A stretch of DNA of 50,697 nucleotides from NCBI GenBank assembly GCA_945487035.1, contig CALYTI010000013.1:1-50697 (forward strand), given 5' to 3'. The translations under genes and the position numbers were made by a program. Source of the stretch: an uncultured Bacteroidales bacterium (lineage in GTDB: Bacteria > Bacteroidota > Bacteroidia > Bacteroidales > UBA932). This document shows positions 37,534-44,440 of this stretch, in pieces (position 1 is the stretch's first letter; each line of letters begins with the position of its first letter). The notes below the pieces were generated by a model that worked only from the letters and a program-made list of their open reading frames with translations, was not told the DNA's origin and made no database searches.

Positions 37534-38082
37534 ATGCAACTTTTTGGAGGAAAGTCGCATCTTAACGATTGGTTGGACAAAGCCAAGGCTGGAGACCGGC
37601 GCGCCCAAAAGGCCATCTACGACCTCCTTGCCCCAAAGATGTTCGCAGTATGTCTGCGATATATGGGCAACAGGGAACAGGCCGAGGATGTGCTTCAGGA
37701 CGGTTTCGTAGCCCTTTTCAGCAAGCTTGGTTCCTACTTGGGCGAAGGCTCCTTCGAGGGCTGGGCCCGCAAGATCTTTGTCAATACGGCATTGATGTCC
37801 TTGCGCAAGCACGATGTGCTGCGCCAGAGCGAGGACGTGGATGCGGCGCGCAATATGGTTGGGGATACACCTTCTGCTACGGATGATATAGGCTATAAGG
37901 AGCTGCTGAAATACATTTCGGAACTTCCTCCGGGCTTCAGGGTGGTTTTCAATATGTATGTGATGGAGGGCTACTCCCATAAGGAAATAGGTGAGGAGCT
38001 CGGAATATCGGAAGTTACGTCTCGTTCACAGCTCCAAAGGGCAAGGATGCTGTTGCAGGACAAGATCAGAAAAAGACATTGA
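37534..38082 (+). CDS. ECF-type RNA polymerase sigma factor
   Basis: The 182-residue sigma factor has region 2 (AEDVLQDGFVALFSKL near residue 50, preceded by CLRYMGNREQ) and region 4 with a helix-turn-helix (GYSHKEIGEELGISEVTSRSQLQRARMLL, near 147-175). Between them is a short linker, as expected for the ECF group. The next gene begins one base after its stop and encodes a membrane-anchored protein that may act as its anti-sigma factor. No SusC/SusD pair is adjacent, so it is not a PUL-type ECF. Confidence 0.94.
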   Translation: MQLFGGKSHLNDWLDKAKAGDRRAQKAIYDLLAPKMFAVCLRYMGNREQAEDVLQDGFVALFSKLGSYLGEGSFEGWARKIFVNTALMSLRKHDVLRQSEDVDAARNMVGDTPSATDDIGYKELLKYISELPPGFRVVFNMYVMEGYSHKEIGEELGISEVTSRSQLQRARMLLQDKIRKRH

Positions 38083-38083
38083 G

Positions 38084-39241
38084 ATGCGGGAAGATATGGA
38101 TAACAGATTCGATCTCCTTGTGAAGGAGACGCTGTCGGATGCGGAGGTGAAAGTGCCTTCCCGCGTCTGGAAGGCTGTGTCTGCACGCATCGGCGCCCCT
38201 ACCCCTTCCTTGGGCGTAAGGACAAGTCTATGGAAGTGGGCGGTGCCATCTTTTGCTCTTGCTGCCCTCGCTTTATTTTTCATTATTTCGGGTACTGAAG
38301 AAAAGACTATAATGAACGAAGGCGCCCTTGCTCTCAACATCGAGGCAGGGTCTTGTGCCTTCGAACCTGCACTTTGCGCAGCGGATGTCCCTTCTCTTAG
38401 GGACCTTGCCGCCTCCCGTACAATGACACAGCCTGTCCCGGTTGCGTCTTCAGCGGAAGACGAAGGGACTCCTGTCACGGATGAGACCGCCGGACCTTCG
38501 GAGCAGGATGCTCCGGTTGCGCTTCAGACTGAAACAGTGAAGGAGGCTGACGACTTTGCTGACCCGTTTGCCATTATGGAAAAAGAGGACGCGCGTATGG
38601 CCGCGGCAAAAGCAGGAAAGCAGGCAGGCAGGTTTTCCATTCTGGCAGGAGGTACAGTCAGTGCAAATGATACCCGTTACAACAACCATACATTCGGACC
38701 GAATTTCGCACCGGGAAGCCGCATCCCCGATACGGTTGAGGAGCTGACGCAGTCGGAATACGCTTTCCCTCTTTCTCTCGGTATCAGCGTCAAATACCGT
38801 TTCACCGACAGGCTTTCCGTCGGTACCGGACTGAACTGGACAATGCTTTCCCGCGAATTCGACGGCGCATACAAGACCGAATCAGGCCGGTTTACACACA
38901 GGATGCAATATGTCGGAGTGCCTCTTCACGTTTATTATGACATTCTTCAGAGAAGGGGTCTGCTACTTTACCTTACAGCGGGTGGAAGCGCCGAAAAGGC
39001 CGTAAGCAACGCCTGGTACATCTATGAGAAGAGCACCAGTCCTATCTGCACCGAGGCTGTCAAGGGTCTGCAGTACGGACTAGACCTCGGTTTCGGAGTG
39101 GAGTTCAGTCTCGGGCAGCATATGTCCATCTACCTCGACCCATATGTGAAGTACTGGTTCGCCGGCAGTCAGCCAAAGAGCGTGCGCACCGAAAAGCCTT
39201 TCCTCTTCAGTTTCGAAGGCGGACTCAGATTCAACCTTTAG
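38084..39241 (+). CDS. Inner-membrane-anchored protein with C-terminal beta-barrel-like domain, putative anti-sigma partner
   Basis: The 385-residue protein has a cytoplasmic-type N-terminus of about 45 residues (MREDMDNRFDLLVKETLSDA). One transmembrane helix follows at about 46-66 (WKWAVPSFALAALALFFIIS), then an acidic low-complexity linker (about 75-175). The C-terminal outer-membrane beta-barrel-like region runs from 180 (FSILAGGTVSANDT) and ends GGLRFNL with alternating hydrophobic strands. It lacks a cleavable signal peptide. Position, one base after the ECF gene, and topology fit an anti-sigma factor. How a barrel-like domain would sit behind an inner-membrane anchor is unclear. ATG at 38096 is an alternative start. 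Confidence 0.78.
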   Translation: MREDMDNRFDLLVKETLSDAEVKVPSRVWKAVSARIGAPTPSLGVRTSLWKWAVPSFALAALALFFIISGTEEKTIMNEGALALNIEAGSCAFEPALCAADVPSLRDLAASRTMTQPVPVASSAEDEGTPVTDETAGPSEQDAPVALQTETVKEADDFADPFAIMEKEDARMAAAKAGKQAGRFSILAGGTVSANDTRYNNHTFGPNFAPGSRIPDTVEELTQSEYAFPLSLGISVKYRFTDRLSVGTGLNWTMLSREFDGAYKTESGRFTHRMQYVGVPLHVYYDILQRRGLLLYLTAGGSAEKAVSNAWYIYEKSTSPICTEAVKGLQYGLDLGFGVEFSLGQHMSIYLDPYVKYWFAGSQPKSVRTEKPFLFSFEGGLRFNL

Positions 39242-39261
39242 CAAATACGGCGCGGAATCAC

Positions 39262-39315
39262 CCCTCCCACGCACTTTTTGCGCCTCATGTGTTACATCAG
39301 GAAGAGGGAGAGCAA
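39262..39315. repeat. 54-bp palindromic repeat, copy 1 (left of the DUF3791/DUF3990 module)
   Basis: The segment begins CCCTCCCACGCAC and ends ATCAGGAAGAGGGAGAGCAA. It matches the copy at 40194-40247 in 48 of 54 positions by direct comparison, in the same orientation. The centre forms an imperfect ATGT-GTT-ACAT hairpin and the outer CCCTC/GAGGG can also pair. Confidence 0.8.
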
Positions 39316-39364
39316 AATGGCTAGCATACGGTCATGGTATAATGGTATTTATCGATTTTTCTTG

Positions 39365-39372
39365 TAACTTCG
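39365..39372 (+). promoter_or_regulatory. Variant -7 element of the DUF3791 gene
   Basis: TAACTTCG lies 4 bases before the ATG at 39377, the same sequence and spacing as in front of the nif3-like gene. Confidence 0.35.
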
Positions 39373-39376
39373 CACA

Positions 39377-39613
39377 ATGTATGACCCCATTGCCACTTTG
39401 AATATGCCGACAGACAAGATTACATATTTCATTGCATTCTGTATTGAACAGTACAAGACTGCCAAAGGAATGAAGGGGGAAGATGTATCAAAACTCTTCT
39501 TTGACAAGGGTGTAGTACAATACCTTTCTGATAATTATGAAGTCCTTCACACCCAAGGTCACCGGTGGTTAATTCAAGATATTGACGAGTTTTTAACAAC
39601 ACGAAGCAAATGA
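39377..39613 (+). CDS. DUF3791-family small protein (putative antitoxin-like)
   Basis: The 78-residue protein is of the DUF3791 type. Features are [20 protein letters not shown], a middle [19 protein letters not shown] and the family-typical end [21 protein letters not shown]3791 genes typically sit next to DUF3990 genes and are thought to form a toxin-antitoxin-like pair with an ADP-ribosyltransferase-like partner. That role is inferred for the family and not proven here. The stop overlaps the DUF3990 start by 4 bp (ATGA). An internal start at 39407 is possible. Confidence 0.8.
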   Translation: MYDPIATLNMPTDKITYFIAFCIEQYKTAKGMKGEDVSKLFFDKGVVQYLSDNYEVLHTQGHRWLIQDIDEFLTTRSK

Positions 39614-39820
39614 GACTCTACCACGGAAGTACTGAAATGGTTGCGACACCCCAAATACGCAAGCCAAATCGGGCCCTTGACTTTGGCAATGGCTTTTATA
39701 CGACTACTGATTATGCCCAAGCAGAACAGTGGGCAAGGCGTCGCTTGGGAAACATTCAGAGTCACGCATATGTCGCTGAAGGCGATTTCTTTTGTTGAAT
39801 CCAAAATCGTAGCCTTATGA
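39610..39820 (+). pseudogene. DUF3990 gene with internal deletion and frameshift
   Basis: The first 62 residues ([20 protein letters not shown] to GDFFC) match the N-terminal half of DUF3990 proteins, including the [22 protein letters not shown] core typical of this ADP-ribosyltransferase-like family. The frame then stops at 39798. In the +1 frame FVESKIVAL runs from 39791 to a stop at 39818-39820 and resembles the family's normal C-terminal strand. That stop overlaps the next ATG by 4 bp, as in an intact operon. The simplest reading is an internal deletion of roughly half the gene that also shifted the frame. The product would be about 62 residues instead of about 150. Confidence 0.7.
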
Positions 39821-40035
39821 CAGACATCTCCAACGAGAATCTTTACCTGCTTCTTCCCGGAATCGTTGCGGGCATCGCTCGAATTTACGCAAAGAATAAT
39901 GGCTGCAGTGAGATAGAAGCAATCCGAATCATTTATTCCTCACATCTTTACCCCCGACTTGCGGATGAGACTACAAAACTTTGGCATCTCGGTCCTGTAG
40001 CTTTGTTCGAGGAACTTTTGGAGCCAAGTTTGTAA
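39817..40035 (+). CDS. Small third protein of the DUF3791/DUF3990 module
   Basis: The 72-residue helical protein contains LYLLLPGIVAGIARIYAKNNG and ends KLWHLGPVALFEELLEPSL. Proteins of this kind, with a conserved KLWHL near the C-terminus, accompany DUF3791 and DUF3990 genes in Bacteroidales. This is from memory of the gene neighbourhood and could not be checked. The ATG lies within an ATGA overlap with the original stop of the broken DUF3990 gene. Whether it acts as an antitoxin or an accessory protein is unknown. Confidence 0.7.
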   Translation: MTDISNENLYLLLPGIVAGIARIYAKNNGCSEIEAIRIIYSSHLYPRLADETTKLWHLGPVALFEELLEPSL

Positions 40036-40076
40036 AACAGTCCTCGTGCCCTTATCGTTGCGCAAGAGGCTGTCCG

Positions 40077-40185
40077 CCCTTCCACGCACTTTTGGTGCCT
40101 TATGTGTCACATCAGGAAAAACGCAACCTGCCATACACGGCCCTTTGTGCCACTTCCCCGTTTTCCTCATGTGTCCCATCGGGAG
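40077..40185. repeat. Two degenerate copies of the 54-bp repeat
   Basis: One copy (40077-40119) reads CCCTTCCACGCACTTTTGG and then ATGTGTCACATCAGGAA. A second partial copy (about 40161-40185) reads TTTTCCTCATGTGTCCCATC followed by GGGAG. Both share the central ATGTGTnnCATCrGG palindrome with the copies at 39262-39315 and 40194-40247. The 40036-40268 gap consists largely of this repeat family. Confidence 0.65.
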
Positions 40186-40193
40186 TGAAAACG

Positions 40194-40247
40194 CCCTCCC
40201 ACACACTTTTTCTTCCTGATGTGTTACATCGGGAAGAGGGAGAGCAA
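40194..40247. repeat. 54-bp palindromic repeat, copy 4 (right of the DUF3791/DUF3990 module)
   Basis: This copy matches 39262-39315 at 48 of 54 positions and ends in the same GGAAGAGGGAGAGCAA. Its centre, CTTCCTGATGT-GTT-ACATCGGGAAG, is a near-perfect hairpin. With copy 1 it brackets the small toxin-antitoxin-like module as direct repeats. Confidence 0.8.
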
Positions 40248-40268
40248 CATAGAGGGAGCTGAGAATTG

Positions 40269-40715
40269 CTATTGTGTGAGGTCCTGGTACATTTTGAAGA
40301 GGCGGGCGACGATGTCGGATTCGGTGGCGTCTTTCGGGAAGCCGTAGGCCTCGAGGACTGCGGCGTCGTTAGCGCGGTGGGCACGGCGGAGTTCAACCGG
40401 CATTACCGTCTCGTCGTATAGGTCTGCAAGGCTGCTATGGCGATATTTGGCGCTGAGGTCAATGTGGGAACCTTTCTGCTCAATGAGCACTTTAGTTGCA
40501 GTGATGTAGCCGTCAATGAAGTCGGAGCCCTTTTCTTTTGTGATGGTCTTGACCGGAAGCTCGAACTCCATCATTTTGGTCGGATTGTCGATGCCGAATA
40601 CCGTGTGGAGAAGGTCTATCCAAAAGCGTTGGGTCTCACCTTTCTCGTAACCCTTTCCGGCCCATTCTTTTACAAATTGTTTTGCGGCTTGTTTCTGTGT
40701 ATTGGTTGTGCTCAT
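40269..40715 (-). CDS. Mini-paralogue of the MmeI-like R-M enzyme (nuclease end joined to C-terminus)
   Basis: The 148-residue protein matches residues 1-92 of the 924-residue enzyme at 45649-48423 and then its last 55 residues. The join (at YRH-SSLADLY) is in frame and about 776 residues are missing, including the whole methyltransferase and target-recognition regions. The nuclease-like residues are kept: D65/D68 and E79-Q-K81 in VLIEQKG. Identity is high but incomplete, with scattered conservative changes (for example KMMEF versus KIMEF), so it is not a very recent copy. It may be a pseudogene remnant, or a maintained small protein that dimerises with or inhibits the full enzyme. The start at 40715 matches the full-length paralogue. 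Confidence 0.8.
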   Translation of the reverse strand: MSTTNTQKQAAKQFVKEWAGKGYEKGETQRFWIDLLHTVFGIDNPTKMMEFELPVKTITKEKGSDFIDGYITATKVLIEQKGSHIDLSAKYRHSSLADLYDETVMPVELRRAHRANDAAVLEAYGFPKDATESDIVARLFKMYQDLTQ

Positions 40716-40818
40716 CTTGTGGGATTCAATATAAGGCAAAGATAACGAATTTTATCAATGCATTCGGTAGTGTTTCATCGAGTGTTCCGTAGTAAATCAA
40801 TTCCAGACAAAAGTAATC

Positions 40819-40902
40819 GGTGCGCAGAAACGCCTTATTTGCGCACGGATTTGAAAAATATTGCAGTTGGTGCGCAGGAAGGGCGGTTTTGCGCACGGAT
40901 TT
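40819..40902. repeat. Two 34-bp palindromic units with 50-bp period
   Basis: Units at 40819-40852 and 40869-40902 share GGTGCGCAG at the left and TTGCGCACGGATTT at the right, with a variable 11-base centre. In each unit GTGCGCA and TGCGCAC form an inverted repeat. The exact 50-bp spacing suggests either tandem duplication or a paired protein-binding site. Confidence 0.75.
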
Positions 40903-41016
40903 CATAGCCGGTCGGTCAAAGTTTCCGGATTCTTCGCAGTTCACCGCCAGGCAAACGAGCTGCCGACAGCTTACAGTCTGAAATATGCGAATGTAATTAG
41001 GACTTCAAAACGAAAC

Positions 41017-41053
41017 TCAGCCAAAATGAAGCATTTTTGTCAATTTTGGCTGA
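41017..41053 (-). terminator. Hairpin downstream of the comM/yifB-like gene
   Basis: TCAGCCAAAAT and ATTTTGGCTGA form a perfect 11-bp stem with a 15-base loop, about 50 bp after the gene's stop. On the minus strand GTTTCGTTTTG follows, a weak T-rich tail. Confidence 0.5.
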
Positions 41054-41101
41054 TTTTCACTTAGACTGTATTGCCACATCGGGAATTGGAAGGAGGTGAA
41101 T

Positions 41102-42643
41102 CTACACCGACTTTTCCCGGTCGAGAAAGCGGTAGGAGGCGGCTTCTTCGAGGTGGTAGGGGGCGATGTCAGGGGAGCCTTCGAGGTCGGCAATGGTGCG
41201 GGCGACCCTGATGATGCGGAAATATGCCCTCATCGACAGGCGCATAGTCGCGAGGATGCGCTCCAGAACTTCGCGGCACTGCGGGGAAAGCGGGCAGTAT
41301 CTTTCGATTTGCTTATTGTTCATCTCCGCATTGCAGTTGATGGGCTCTGCGCGGAAGCGGTTCTCCTGGATTCTTCTCGCTGCGAGAACCCTTTGCGCCA
41401 CCTGCGTGCTGGACTCCGCTTTGGTTGCCCCGAGGATTCGGCCCGGAGGCACAGTATTCACATATATCTGCAAATCCATCCTGTCTATCAGCGGTCCGCT
41501 CAAACGGGCAAGGTAGCCCATCCTTTGGGAAGGGGTACAGGTGCATCGGTCTCCTTCTCCGTAATAGCCGCAAGGACAAGGGTTTGCAGCCGCTACAAGG
41601 GTAAAGGAGGCGGGGAACTCAACCTTGGTCTTGAGGCGCGATATGCTGACCTTGCGGTCTTCAAGAGGAGCCCTGAGGGCTTCGAGCACGGACTTCGGCA
41701 TCAAGGTGATTTCATCCAGAAACAGCACTCCCCCGTGGGCGAGCGACACTTCCCCCGGCTGAACATTATCTCCACCGCCACCACCTATTATGGCAGCAAG
41801 AGAGGCGCTGCAGTGAGGAGACCGGAAGGGGCGGCGGTATTTCATTGCACAGGCCGCATCTCCCTTGCCTGCAACGGAATATATTTTCCTGGTGAGCAGG
41901 GCCTCCTCAGGGGTCATAGGCGGAAGTATGTCCGCCATTGCCTTGGCGAGCGTGCTTTTGCCGCTGCCCGGACTTCCTATCATCAGCAGATTATGGCCTC
42001 CGGCAGCAGCGATTTCCACTCCCCTCTTTGCTCCTTCCTGACCTATTATATCCTCAAAATCCACGCTTGAGCCCAGCGTGATGCCATCAGTGGACGGGGC
42101 ATCCCTACGGGTGACAAGGAGGTCGTCGCAGTCCTGAGGGCAGCTGAACAGGCGGATAACATCATCCAGGCTCCCTACCCCATAGATACGAAGGCCGCTG
42201 ACCTGTGCAGCCTCGAGGGCGGAATTGCGCGGCAGTATGCAGGCCTTGAAGCCGAGGCTTGCCGCCATATCGGCAATGGGCAGAGCACCGGGAATCTGAC
42301 GCACTGAGCCGTCGAGTCCCAGCTCTCCCATTATCAAGCACTTGTCCAGGTCGGGAAAATAATATTGCTCCGACGCGGCGATGATGCCTACCGCTATGGG
42401 AAGGTCGTAACCGCTTCCGCTTTTGTGCAGGTCGGCGGGAGCGAGGTTGATCACTATCTTCTTTCCGGGGATGCGGAAGCCGCTGGAGGTCAGGGCGCTG
42501 ACCGTACGTATAAGGCTTTCCTTGACCGCAACGTCCGCCAGGCCGCAAAGATGTATGCCTATCCCCATAGTCACATCCACTTCCACCGTCACAACTACCG
42601 CTTCGATTCCTATGCATTTAGCACCATTAACTTGTATCAGCAT
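41102..42643 (-). CDS. YifB/ComM-family Mg-chelatase-like AAA ATPase
   Basis: The 513-residue protein has the YifB layout. An N-terminal Lon-protease-like fold (about 1-170, GLADVAVKESLIRTVSAL) is followed by a Mg-chelatase AAA core with Walker A GSPGSGKSTLAKA near residue 222. It also has Walker B GVLFLDEITLMP near 305, ANPCPCGYYG near 355, and a C-terminal helical domain ending EEAASYRFLD. In transformable bacteria ComM is a hexameric helicase that promotes branch migration of incoming DNA. Its role in Bacteroidales is less clear. It is divergent from tsaE, 30 bp away. Confidence 0.93.
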   Translation of the reverse strand: MLIQVNGAKCIGIEAVVVTVEVDVTMGIGIHLCGLADVAVKESLIRTVSALTSSGFRIPGKKIVINLAPADLHKSGSGYDLPIAVGIIAASEQYYFPDLDKCLIMGELGLDGSVRQIPGALPIADMAASLGFKACILPRNSALEAAQVSGLRIYGVGSLDDVIRLFSCPQDCDDLLVTRRDAPSTDGITLGSSVDFEDIIGQEGAKRGVEIAAAGGHNLLMIGSPGSGKSTLAKAMADILPPMTPEEALLTRKIYSVAGKGDAACAMKYRRPFRSPHCSASLAAIIGGGGGDNVQPGEVSLAHGGVLFLDEITLMPKSVLEALRAPLEDRKVSISRLKTKVEFPASFTLVAAANPCPCGYYGEGDRCTCTPSQRMGYLARLSGPLIDRMDLQIYVNTVPPGRILGATKAESSTQVAQRVLAARRIQENRFRAEPINCNAEMNNKQIERYCPLSPQCREVLERILATMRLSMRAYFRIIRVARTIADLEGSPDIAPYHLEEAASYRFLDREKSV

Positions 42644-42657
42644 ATCGTTTTTTCAAG

Positions 42658-42665
42658 TAAATTTG
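42658..42665 (+). promoter_or_regulatory. -7 element of the tsaE promoter
   Basis: TAAATTTG matches TAnnTTTG and lies 8 bases before the ATG at 42674. Confidence 0.45.
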
Positions 42666-42673
42666 TCATCCGA

Positions 42674-43099
42674 ATGAAACACGAAATTATCATAGCCTCC
42701 CTCGCATCCATCGATGCAGCCGCCCGGGACTTTCTCCAGCAGACCTCCGGCAGGAACCTCATTGCCTTCTATGCTCCAATGGGCAGCGGCAAAACCACTT
42801 TCACAACTGCCATATGCCGCGTACTCGGCGTACGGGAGGATGCAGTCAGTTCGCCTACCTTCTCCATAGTCAACGAATACAGGACCGGCAGCGGAGAGCC
42901 TATGTTCCATTTCGACTTCTACCGTATCAACAAGCTTTCCGAAGCCCTTGACATAGGCCTGTACGACTACCTCGATATGGGAGCACTCTGCATAATGGAG
43001 TGGCCGGAGAATATTGAGGAACTGCTTCCCGATGACACTCTTCGCGTCAGCATTTCGGTTAGGGAGGACGGAGCAAGGCTTGTCACTTGGGAGGACTGA
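42674..43099 (+). CDS. tsaE: tRNA threonylcarbamoyladenosine biosynthesis ATPase TsaE
   Basis: The 141-residue protein carries Walker A APMGSGKTTF near residue 36, the TsaE hallmark SPTFSIVNEY near 62 and HFDFYRI near 80, followed by EWPENIEELLP. TsaE is the ATPase that resets the TsaBD complex after t6A transfer. With tsaC at 19933 this window holds two of the four usual t6A genes, about 23 kb apart. The start was chosen from the conserved N-terminus and the promoter spacing. Its 3' end overlaps the convergent lipoprotein gene by 17 bp. Confidence 0.95.
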   Translation: MKHEIIIASLASIDAAARDFLQQTSGRNLIAFYAPMGSGKTTFTTAICRVLGVREDAVSSPTFSIVNEYRTGSGEPMFHFDFYRINKLSEALDIGLYDYLDMGALCIMEWPENIEELLPDDTLRVSISVREDGARLVTWED

Positions 43100-44276
43100 C
43101 GCTGACCCCTGTCGGGTAGCCGTCAAATCCGAGACCCTTGACAGTTCCATCACTCCAGAGTATTGCCTCTCCCCCGGCTGCGGGATAGCAAGCAGCATAA
43201 AAATGCGACCCCCAGGCTTGGGCAGCCCTTCGGTTGCTGATGAGGGTGCTGTCCAGACAGGCGTACTCAGTGGCAGCAGTACCGATGGACAAATGGCTGC
43301 GGAGTCTGTCATAGCGGAGAAGATATGGCTGCGAGCCTTCAAAATAATGATAACAGCTTCCGCCCCCGCCGCCTGTCAGCATTTCTTCCCCATCGGTGCA
43401 TATCAGCTCGACCGGCACACCCATACCAGGCGCCTGAAGCGAGATGACTGCGGAGCATCTGCAGTCAGGACGGACATACAAGCGGGCGCCCCGGAATTGG
43501 AATGGAGGCCTTGGCGGATAATCGAAGCGTTCCTGCGAGGTAGAAACTATCCAGGCGTCTTCCGCCTGTTCCAGAAGCCATAATTCCCCCTCCACGACCC
43601 TTGCATCAAGCACCCGGGTACCGAAACGGGGGCTAAGGTCCCGGTAAATGCCTTCTTCCACCAGGCAAGGATTCTGATTATCATCAGAAGAATATAGGCA
43701 ATATGTCTTGCCTCCGTCAATATGAAGGCAGCTCCCCTTGCCGCTTCCGGATTTGAAAACGGTCTTGCCGTCAAGCCTGAGTGCGAAGCCTTCGCCTGAA
43801 CGGTCGTTGCCCAAGGTCCACAGGCCGCGGGAGGTAGGGATAATATCGGAGATATATTCCCTTCCTTCAAAAGAAAAGACGGGCTGGCCTCCGAGAGCAA
43901 CAATGGTTTTGTCTCCATATGATGCAGTAGTATAGAGCTTATCCGAATAGAGGAAATGTGTGTCCGGGTCGAGTCCGATACCCTTCGGGATATCCGGAAG
44001 TAAAGCAAGCATAAGAGTGGAATCCCGCAAAACAACAATCTGAGAAGAGTCGGTATCAGGATACTCGACCCCACACACATAGATGGCAGACGGCACTTCC
44101 TCCGAATCTCCGCTTTCGTCTCCCGACGAGACGGGGTCCGTACCTGCGGAAGTGCCTGAGCCATCCGATTCTGACCTGAGTACGCCCCCGCGTCTTTGAG
44201 AGATGGGCGCGAGTGTTTGAGAACAGGACGTAAGCCCCAAGGCCAACGATAGAAACAAGCTTATGAAGAATCTCAT
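43083..44276 (-). CDS. Uncharacterised secreted lipoprotein, possible beta-propeller
   Basis: The 397-residue protein has a lipoprotein signal (MRFFISLFLSLALGLTSC, Cys18) and a Ser/Gly/Asp-rich linker to about residue 62. Repeated beta-rich blocks follow, such as HFLYSDKLYTTASYGDKTIV and LWTLGNDRSGEGFALRLDG, with regular hydrophobic strands and DG turns. The regularity suggests a beta-propeller, but I recognise no family. A glycine run (GGGGG near 305) is unusual. It is monocistronic and convergent with tsaE. A near-consensus TTTCTTTG lies 4 bases before the start codon. The function is unknown. Confidence 0.75.
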   Translation of the reverse strand: MRFFISLFLSLALGLTSCSQTLAPISQRRGGVLRSESDGSGTSAGTDPVSSGDESGDSEEVPSAIYVCGVEYPDTDSSQIVVLRDSTLMLALLPDIPKGIGLDPDTHFLYSDKLYTTASYGDKTIVALGGQPVFSFEGREYISDIIPTSRGLWTLGNDRSGEGFALRLDGKTVFKSGSGKGSCLHIDGGKTYCLYSSDDNQNPCLVEEGIYRDLSPRFGTRVLDARVVEGELWLLEQAEDAWIVSTSQERFDYPPRPPFQFRGARLYVRPDCRCSAVISLQAPGMGVPVELICTDGEEMLTGGGGGSCYHYFEGSQPYLLRYDRLRSHLSIGTAATEYACLDSTLISNRRAAQAWGSHFYAACYPAAGGEAILWSDGTVKGLGFDGYPTGVSVSPPK

Positions 44277-44393
44277 GGTGCAAAGAAATGAAGAAAATCC
44301 ATAACTTTCGTCCCGCTCGTCACATATTTACCATTTTTTCAGAAAGGATTATTTTTTGTCACGGAATTCAATGCACGAATGTTATCTTAGTAT

Positions 44394-44401
44394 TATCTTT
44401 G
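44394..44401 (+). promoter_or_regulatory. -7 element of the glycosyltransferase gene promoter
   Basis: TATCTTTG matches TAnnTTTG and lies 39 bases before the ATG at 44441. No exact -33 TTTG is present at 19-20 bases. Confidence 0.5.
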
Positions 44402-44440
44402 CCACGACTATTGAAAAAGTACTGAAATAAACCGCAGAAC

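Larger units (their letters stand above)
40716..41101. other. Repeat-rich intergenic region without a gene
   Basis: This 386-bp gap holds the paired GTGCGCA palindromes (40819-40902), the hairpin at 41017-41053 and a fragment resembling the 54-bp repeat (CACATCGGGAA near 41065). The short reading frames within it overlap these repeats and have no protein-like features. Confidence 0.7.

Noticed and set aside
40726..40944. A 72-codon minus-strand frame upstream of the mini R-M gene.
   Set aside because: It runs through the paired GTGCGCA repeats and does not look like a protein.
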